A stretch of DNA of 36,446 nt from a virus, in the IMG/VR virus record IMGVR_UViG_3300025099_000065, positions 1 to 36,446 of that record; one strand, given 5' to 3'. The first letter of the stretch is position 1. Each line of letters starts with the position of its first letter. Under the pieces are notes generated by a model, which had not been told where the DNA came from, made no database searches, and saw only the letters and a program-made list of their open reading frames with translations. Shown piece after piece: positions 33,573 through 36,446 of this stretch. A program made the position numbers and the translations under genes.

Positions 33573-35993
33573 TTATTTCTTAGCCTTAGCTTTGATTTTT
33601 TCGTTAGCTTTATTAGATCTTATCTTCTCAGCAAGTTCTTTATTTTTAAGCTCATAATCACGTTTAATCTTATCTGCCTCAACCTTTAACTCATGCATTG
33701 CATGCATATGTCCTCCGTCATCGTTTTTGTTTAATTTAGATTCTTCATAATATCTTGAATCTTCATTATCCTTACGCATACGTTCTATCTCAAGCTTAGT
33801 GTCATTGTTATCATCATTGATCATTGACTTTCTGTCCCACTCTTCACGTTGGAAATCTCTTGCTTTCTCGGCTTCTTTAGCCATCGCAGCAGCTTGTTCA
33901 CGTTGCATTTCTTGTTGACGTTCTGCATTCTTATCTTCACGCTCAAGTTTCTCACGTTCTGCTCTTTCAAGTTTTCTACGTATAGAACCTGTAGATGCTG
34001 TAGAGTAAATATCTAACAACTGTGTAAAGTTAACTGCTCCAGTTTGTATACCTGCGTGAGCTAATCCTTTCATTGTTTGTAGTATCTCGTGTGAGTTATT
34101 ACCGTTAGTTATTTGTAAACCAAATTCTGATTCTCTAAATTGTTCTGTATCTACATCAAACATTGTAGTAGAACCATCATCTAGTACGTGTTGTACTTTT
34201 TTGTTAGACTTATCTCTCCAAGCGTGTTTTGCTGTCTCTAACAAAATGTTCATTGCTCTTAATTTAGTCTCTTCATGCTCAAGAAACCAGTACTCAGTAA
34301 TGTGTGATGATTGTGTCATCTCTGTCTGTGTGTTACCTACAGATTGTCTACTGTGTATTTGTCCTTGTCTAGCAGATGATACTCCAGCAATCTCACCAAG
34401 CTCTTGCTTGATAAATGCCATCATGTTCATATAGAGCTGTATAGTGTTACCCATCTCTAAGTCAATTACAGGAGCATTTTGATTCATTGTTCCTGCTATC
34501 TTACCTTGTGATGCACCTTTGTTACCCTCTTTAAAAGAATCATAAAAAGCTACGTTCATACCTTGTGCAAAACTTAACCATTTATCAACCTTCCAATTCT
34601 CAGGGATACTAGCCATATCAATACGCATAATCTTACCGTAGTTCTTAGCAATAGATACTTCTGTATTATAAGCTAATACATTGTATAGATATTGGTAAGG
34701 CTTCATACGGTCCATAAGAGAAACACCTTTGTTATCATTAGTGTTGTAAACTGTTCCTACAATACCAGGATGACATTTACTTGGGTTCTCCATTGATCTA
34801 AACTGTATAGGTCTAGGTTGCATCTTAACGTATATTGCTGAGTCACTACCTTCACCGATGTTACCACCAATTTTAGTTCCTTCCCACCATTCAGATATCC
34901 AAAGAATAGTTTCTTCTTCACCTGCTTCTTTATTTATTTTATATGACTCATCAAAGATGTCGTGTTGTTCTTCACCTTCTTCATCATAATACTTTACTTT
35001 CTTTACCTTACGTAAAGACTTCCAGTATACTTGTGTTACTCTAATGTTTCCACTATCATCAAATTGTGATCCGTATCCTACGTCATTAGCCAATGAACTC
35101 ATCAGGATACCGTCATTAGAAGCTAAAGGTAAATCACCTTTCTTACCAATGTCAATTCCACCTTTACCTGGACTAGACTCTGCAGATGTTAAACCACCTT
35201 CTATTCTAGCTACCTCTATATCAGTTAGGTATTCATGAAACTCATCAACAATTTGTCCTGGAGAATTATAACCTACTAAAGCTATAATATCAGAATCCTC
35301 AATCTTGTTAGATTCTCCTGAACGTACCGTGTGTACATTCTTAGGGTTTCTTTTTCTTAGTACAGGCTCACCAGCAATAATATCTGCTTGGTAGCATTCT
35401 TCTGCTGAGATTAAAGCATCTTTAAATCCTTGTGAAAACACATGGTGTAATCTAAGGTCTTTATAAAGGTACTCTAATATTTGCGTTGCTGTACGTTCAC
35501 GTAAATCTTGGTACTCGTAATCAGCCCATTGCTGGAACTTGTTAAGTTCTGCTTTCATTTGCTCCTCAGTAATATCTTTGTTAGATATGTGAGCTGTCAT
35601 TAAGCCTGTGAACTTCTCAAGTAATTCTGATTCTTTCTCAGAGATAGCATCATCATTCAATACTCTTACTTTCCAATCAAACTTCCTACTAATAGACTCA
35701 CCTACTAATAGGTCAATCTTAGGATTACAAATAGGATAGTTTTGCATCTTTGCTGGTGCAGCCAAACCTGGCGTCATCATAGGATTACAAATTTTCTCCA
35801 CATCTGCTGGATCTAGAATGTCAGAATAGAGATCATAATTAATTCTCTTGTTTCTGTAAGAAGACCTGACACCTTCGTCTGCAAATAGAGCTAATTGTTC
35901 AGCTCCATTTACACAACTTTTACGCCAAGCCTTATTCTTTTGAGCTTTACTTCTCTTCTGAGAAGGAAACTCTGCGTCTGTATATATACTCAT
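33573..35993 (-). CDS. Portal protein, crAss-like, 806 aa
   Basis: ATG 35993 to TAA. It lies directly downstream of the terminase gene. Residues ~80-115 (MQNYPICNPKIDLLVGESIS, then RKFDWKVRVLND) and the long mixed alpha/beta middle (DLALIGYNS-like ALVGYNSPGQIVDEFHEYL) fit crAss-like portals, which are large (about 750-850). Segment VGNTQTEMTQSSHITEYWFL near residue 573-592 resembles the portal tunnel-helix region of this family. The last ~130 residues are a charged coiled coil (EREKLEREDKNAERQQEMQ) that may reach into the head. Portals form the dodecameric DNA gateway. The gene is probably alone in its unit, with promoter P1 upstream and a 15-bp-stem terminator behind. Confidence 0.9.
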   Translation of the reverse strand: MSIYTDAEFPSQKRSKAQKNKAWRKSCVNGAEQLALFADEGVRSSYRNKRINYDLYSDILDPADVEKICNPMMTPGLAAPAKMQNYPICNPKIDLLVGESISRKFDWKVRVLNDDAISEKESELLEKFTGLMTAHISNKDITEEQMKAELNKFQQWADYEYQDLRERTATQILEYLYKDLRLHHVFSQGFKDALISAEECYQADIIAGEPVLRKRNPKNVHTVRSGESNKIEDSDIIALVGYNSPGQIVDEFHEYLTDIEVARIEGGLTSAESSPGKGGIDIGKKGDLPLASNDGILMSSLANDVGYGSQFDDSGNIRVTQVYWKSLRKVKKVKYYDEEGEEQHDIFDESYKINKEAGEEETILWISEWWEGTKIGGNIGEGSDSAIYVKMQPRPIQFRSMENPSKCHPGIVGTVYNTNDNKGVSLMDRMKPYQYLYNVLAYNTEVSIAKNYGKIMRIDMASIPENWKVDKWLSFAQGMNVAFYDSFKEGNKGASQGKIAGTMNQNAPVIDLEMGNTIQLYMNMMAFIKQELGEIAGVSSARQGQIHSRQSVGNTQTEMTQSSHITEYWFLEHEETKLRAMNILLETAKHAWRDKSNKKVQHVLDDGSTTMFDVDTEQFRESEFGLQITNGNNSHEILQTMKGLAHAGIQTGAVNFTQLLDIYSTASTGSIRRKLERAEREKLEREDKNAERQQEMQREQAAAMAKEAEKARDFQREEWDRKSMINDDNNDTKLEIERMRKDNEDSRYYEESKLNKNDDGGHMHAMHELKVEADKIKRDYELKNKELAEKIRSNKANEKIKAKAKK

Positions 35994-36022
35994 TTCTTAA
36001 TTAGTTGTTTAAGATTGTTTTA

Positions 36023-36054
36023 CAAAGATACTTATTTATTTAACCATTTCCAAA
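36023..36054 (-). promoter_or_regulatory. Promoter P1 for portal gene
   Basis: Reading the minus strand, TTTG (36054-36051), 20 bases, then TATCTTTG (36030-36023). This is the Bacteroidota primary sigma factor form TTTG/TTG-N17-23-TAnnTTTG. The -33 box lies inside the terminase coding end, the -7 box in the intergenic gap, 29 bases before the portal ATG. Confidence 0.75.
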
Positions 36055-36446
36055 CCCTTTCTGGATTCTCTGCTCAAAATTCCTAGTAAAAAACTCATCA
36101 TCTAGCAATGTAGCTACTTTTTGACGCTGTTTTCTTTCTACAAACTTAATCCTCTCTTCTTTTATTATCATTACCATAATCATAGCTGACACCCTATCAA
36201 AGTTGCCCTCTGTGTTAAAGTTCATTAACTCTCTGATTAGACCTTCATTACGTAACTTGTGTAAATTTAAGATCTCACTATCTTCATCTTCTCCGTATGC
36301 AGGAGATGTAAGCCAGTCAAGTATTAGCCTTAATCCGTAAGCGTTAATTGGTTTAGAAGCATACGTACCTTTTCTTTTGTTACCTATCTTAGATATAGTA
36401 ATATCTGCGACATCTCTTAAAGACTCTGGAGTATCACATAATAAAT
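36040..36446 (-). CDS. terL: Terminase large subunit, C-terminal fragment
   Basis: Only the last ~134 codons are in the window; the 5' part lies beyond the right edge. The visible protein (starting LLCDTPESLRDVADITISKI) has NKRKGTYASKPINAYGLRLI, a helical run and NFNTEGNFDRVSAMIMVMII, then a basic tail ending GFGNG. The 'NTEGNFDRVSA' stretch fits the last metal-binding Asp region of the RNase-H-like nuclease domain in phage terminases, and terL directly before portal is the usual crAss-like order. It would cut and help to package the genome. ATG codons inside the fragment (e.g. 36225) are not starts. Confidence 0.85.
   Translation of the reverse strand, partial: LLCDTPESLRDVADITISKIGNKRKGTYASKPINAYGLRLILDWLTSPAYGEDEDSEILNLHKLRNEGLIRELMNFNTEGNFDRVSAMIMVMIIKEERIKFVERKQRQKVATLLDDEFFTRNFEQRIQKGFGNG

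Noticed and set aside
1-36446. TAG or TGA reassigned to an amino acid
   Set aside because: All long genes read through with no in-frame TAG or TGA needed, and TAG acts as a stop at 26211.
1-36446. Prophage, integrase, CRISPR array, tRNA or insertion sequence
   Set aside because: No integrase or transposase motif, no regularly spaced repeats and no cloverleaf-like sequence were seen; all genes are collinear phage late genes.

Overview
This window is the late, virion-structure part of a double-stranded DNA tailed phage genome. Every gene I support lies on the minus strand, so the biological order runs from the right end of the window to the left. The gene set and order point to a crAss-like podovirus (Crassvirales): the end of the large terminase, portal, an acidic scaffold-like protein, a crAss-type major capsid protein, several neck/tail ring proteins, a very large tail 'muzzle' protein, and then three long proteins of the kind packed in the head as ejected cargo. 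Several features suggest a host in the Bacteroidota, probably a flavobacterium. The DNA is AT-rich. Promoters have the Bacteroidota form (TTG, about 20 bases, TAnnTTTG). Start codons follow A-rich leaders with no Shine-Dalgarno sequence. Family assignments rest on remembered resemblance of protein sequences and on gene order; no database search was run.

Layout in transcription order: terminase C-terminus (36446-36040, cut by the window edge); portal (35993-33573); scaffold-like and major capsid genes (33442-30773); a 286-residue protein of unknown role, a neck protein and an abundant-looking 408-residue protein (30673-27827). Next comes an adhesion cassette (27746-19818) with two Cys-rich proteins, a collagen-like protein, a membrane-anchored beta-rich protein and a 1695-residue receptor-binding fibre/spike. 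A second cassette (19690-17392) holds a second fibre-like protein and small membrane or coiled-coil proteins. A calcineurin-type phosphoesterase with an HTH-like N-terminus stands alone (17236-16316). The tail ring and hub genes and the 1491-residue muzzle follow (16233-9727), then the cargo genes (9592 to beyond base 1).

The genes are cut into about eight transcription units by factor-independent terminators. At four boundaries a terminator is followed at once by a new promoter, and after the capsid gene the two overlap. Two units (starting at 27746 and 16233) have no promoter I could recognise and may depend on read-through. The TAnnTTTG promoters are host-type. This fits published work on the crAss-like phage phi14:2, where a virion-carried RNA polymerase transcribes early genes and the host enzyme transcribes later ones. 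No polymerase gene is visible here; it would be expected further left.

The points most worth a second look are an internal duplication of the fibre's N-terminal anchor, suggesting two fused fibres; a phosphoesterase with its own promoter, a hairpin leader and a likely DNA-binding N-terminus; a membrane-anchored protein with an outer-membrane-like C-terminus that could be a new kind of spanin; a glycine-zipper segment in a cargo protein; and the terminator-promoter punctuation. No gene-free stretch exceeds about 130 bases. I saw no tRNA, CRISPR array, insertion sequence, integrase or recognisable endolysin.
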